Assembly: GCA_027858965.1 (NCBI GenBank)
Contig: JAQIBS010000168.1
Location: 1 to 64,000 of the forward strand
Length of the DNA: 64,000 nt
Direction: 5' to 3'
DNA from: Kiritimatiellia bacterium
GTDB lineage: Bacteria > Verrucomicrobiota > Kiritimatiellia > RFP12 > UBA1067
The notes beneath the pieces were generated by a model. The model saw only the letters and a list, made by a program, of their open reading frames with translations, searched no databases and was not told where the DNA came from. Of this stretch, positions 63,076 through 64,000 are shown one piece after another (within the stretch, counting starts at the first letter, position 1; each line of letters opens with the position of its first letter). Position numbers and translations under genes: made by a program.

Positions 63076-64000
63076 TTAGCCACCCGAAAACGCCTCTTTC
63101 AATACAGCCTGCATGAGTTTTTCGGCATTGCTCTGATTTTGAGCTATTTGATTTTCCAGTTGGTCGCATAAAGAAACTAACTTTTCAACTTTAGTTACAA
63201 TCATTTTTTGTTCAGCAAGAGGAGGCAGCGCAATGACATTAGTTTTAATCTTCATCATATTAAGATTTGGCTGGGCACCCCCTTGCGCCTGTGCTCTTAT
63301 ATCAACATAATTCTTTTTGAAATGTGTTTTGATAAATTGATTTAGTTCTCTTGAAAACAAATACAATGAAATCGTAGCGCAAGCTTGATTGGTTGCTGCA
63401 TCAATCATTAGTTCTGTAATTTGCCCTCGCGTCTTTCCTTGTCCATACATAGCAACAACAAGTGTACTAACCGGATAAACACTACAATTGGTTTCACGTA
63501 ACGCCTTATCAGTGATTTTATTTTTTGTGGTTCTGACAAATCCTAAACCCGTATCTGAACTTGTCATCCAATTAACGATTCCTCCATAATACAGAGGCTC
63601 AGATGTCAATGGTGTCGCACCTGTTCCTATATTTGCTACTTCCGCCAATCGACACCACTCCCAACCATCCGGCAGTTCAAACAATTTTTCTTTTTCGGTA
63701 ATTGGCGGCAGGGATTTCGGCTTCTTGATTTTTCCTTCTTTAACCAGTTTGGCTTTCTCTACCTGTATGCGGGAGAGGAGTCCGCTTGCCGGCTCGACAT
63801 CGGGATTCTGCTTGCGCCAATCGGCGGTAAGTTTGCCTTCTATCGCATCCTGCAAAATTTGCTGACGGAGCTTCTTTAGAAGAGTTTGCTGGTTAGTGAG
63901 TTCAGTGTTAAGTTTACCGTTGCTCTCTTTTACTCGCCTAAAAGCAGTGATAAATGCTTTTTGTTCTTCAAGTCCAGGTAGGTGAATTTGCTGGTTGAAA
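63076..64000 (-). CDS. hsdS: Type I restriction-modification specificity subunit HsdS, 5' end beyond the window
   Basis: The ORF track starts at an internal TTG (63855), but the frame is open to the window edge. The upstream part reads FNQQIHLPGLEEQKAF...NQQTLLKKLRQQILQDAIEGKLTADWRKQNPDVEP, the classic central conserved region of HsdS. The second target recognition domain follows (LPDGWEWCRLAEVANIGTGATPLTSEPLYYGG), then IALPPLAEQKMIVTKVEKLVSLCDQLENQI and the C-terminal ALKEAFSGG-type end. It determines DNA specificity with HsdM and HsdR, expected upstream outside the window. The nuclease-STAND gene begins 59 nt downstream. Confidence 0.93.
   Translation of the reverse strand, partial: FNQQIHLPGLEEQKAFITAFRRVKESNGKLNTELTNQQTLLKKLRQQILQDAIEGKLTADWRKQNPDVEPASGLLSRIQVEKAKLVKEGKIKKPKSLPPITEKEKLFELPDGWEWCRLAEVANIGTGATPLTSEPLYYGGIVNWMTSSDTGLGFVRTTKNKITDKALRETNCSVYPVSTLVVAMYGQGKTRGQITELMIDAATNQACATISLYLFSRELNQFIKTHFKKNYVDIRAQAQGGAQPNLNMMKIKTNVIALPPLAEQKMIVTKVEKLVSLCDQLENQIAQNQSNAEKLMQAVLKEAFSGG

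Overview
The window looks like a piece of a PVC-superphylum genome, most likely Kiritimatiellota or a close relative. This is inferred from gene content and was not tested by phylogeny. The pointers are paired Tat-exported Gfo/Idh/MocA oxidoreductases, a formylglycine-type sulfatase beside a GH78-like rhamnosidase, a giant autotransporter-associated beta-strand-repeat protein, LamG, PA14, BNR and CBM9-like exported proteins, a XylR-like AraC regulator, a secreted Ni-superoxide dismutase, and an mcsA-mcsB-clpC cluster running into rpsP-trmD-rplS.

Layout. About 1-12.7 kb holds a URO-D-like fragment, a Gfo/Idh oxidoreductase, a frameshifted XylR-like regulator, an NYN/PIN-like RNase candidate, sodN, a LamG/BNR protein and the beta-strand-repeat protein. 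About 13-15.3 kb is an SOS cassette: a GAAC-N4-GTTC LexA-type box, a LexA/UmuD-like S24 protein and a Y-family polymerase. About 15.3-22.5 kb is a sulfated, deoxysugar-containing glycan locus (GH78-like enzyme, sulfatase, large propeller/F5-8C protein) with a Cdd1 helix-hairpin-helix gene. About 22.5-25.6 kb is a decayed HerA helicase beside an intact P-loop ATPase. About 25.7-29.8 kb holds an RsmC-like methyltransferase bracketed by inverted copies of a dispersed element, a CBM9-like protein, a FIST-domain lipoprotein and a relic of a Gfo/Idh 3' end. About 29.8-34.7 kb is a two-component cluster containing a gene split at a G10 tract. About 35-40.4 kb has a frameshifted LamG-PA14 protein, a second Gfo/Idh oxidoreductase, a four-helix-bundle protein and an unknown membrane-anchored protein. 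About 40.6-46.6 kb is housekeeping. About 47-51.2 kb is nifU, nifS, a radical SAM gene and yebC. About 51.4-64 kb is accessory: an aldolase-like gene, an XRE/M78 peptidase plus PIN pair, a nuclease-like pseudogene, a DUF2335 gene, and an operon of type I hsdS, a 1551-residue nuclease-STAND NTPase and an AAA+ ATPase.

The most unusual signal is in the gaps, not the genes. Many intergenic regions carry degenerate arrays of 7-9 nt units, and their orientation tracks gene polarity. G-poor units such as CTTTAAC, CTTCAAC, CCTAAC or TCATCAT lie before start codons. Their reverse-complement types (GTTAAAG, GTTCTAAAG, GATAAAC, GGGAGCTG) lie after stop codons. In codirectional gene pairs the two arrays can form an inverted repeat. 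Several genes preceded directly by such arrays lack a visible Shine-Dalgarno sequence. The window also carries at least four families of dispersed palindromic elements.

Three genes are split by single-base shifts at homopolymer runs (C5, G10, G5). These may be real lesions, phase-variable tracts or assembly errors; the sequence alone cannot decide.
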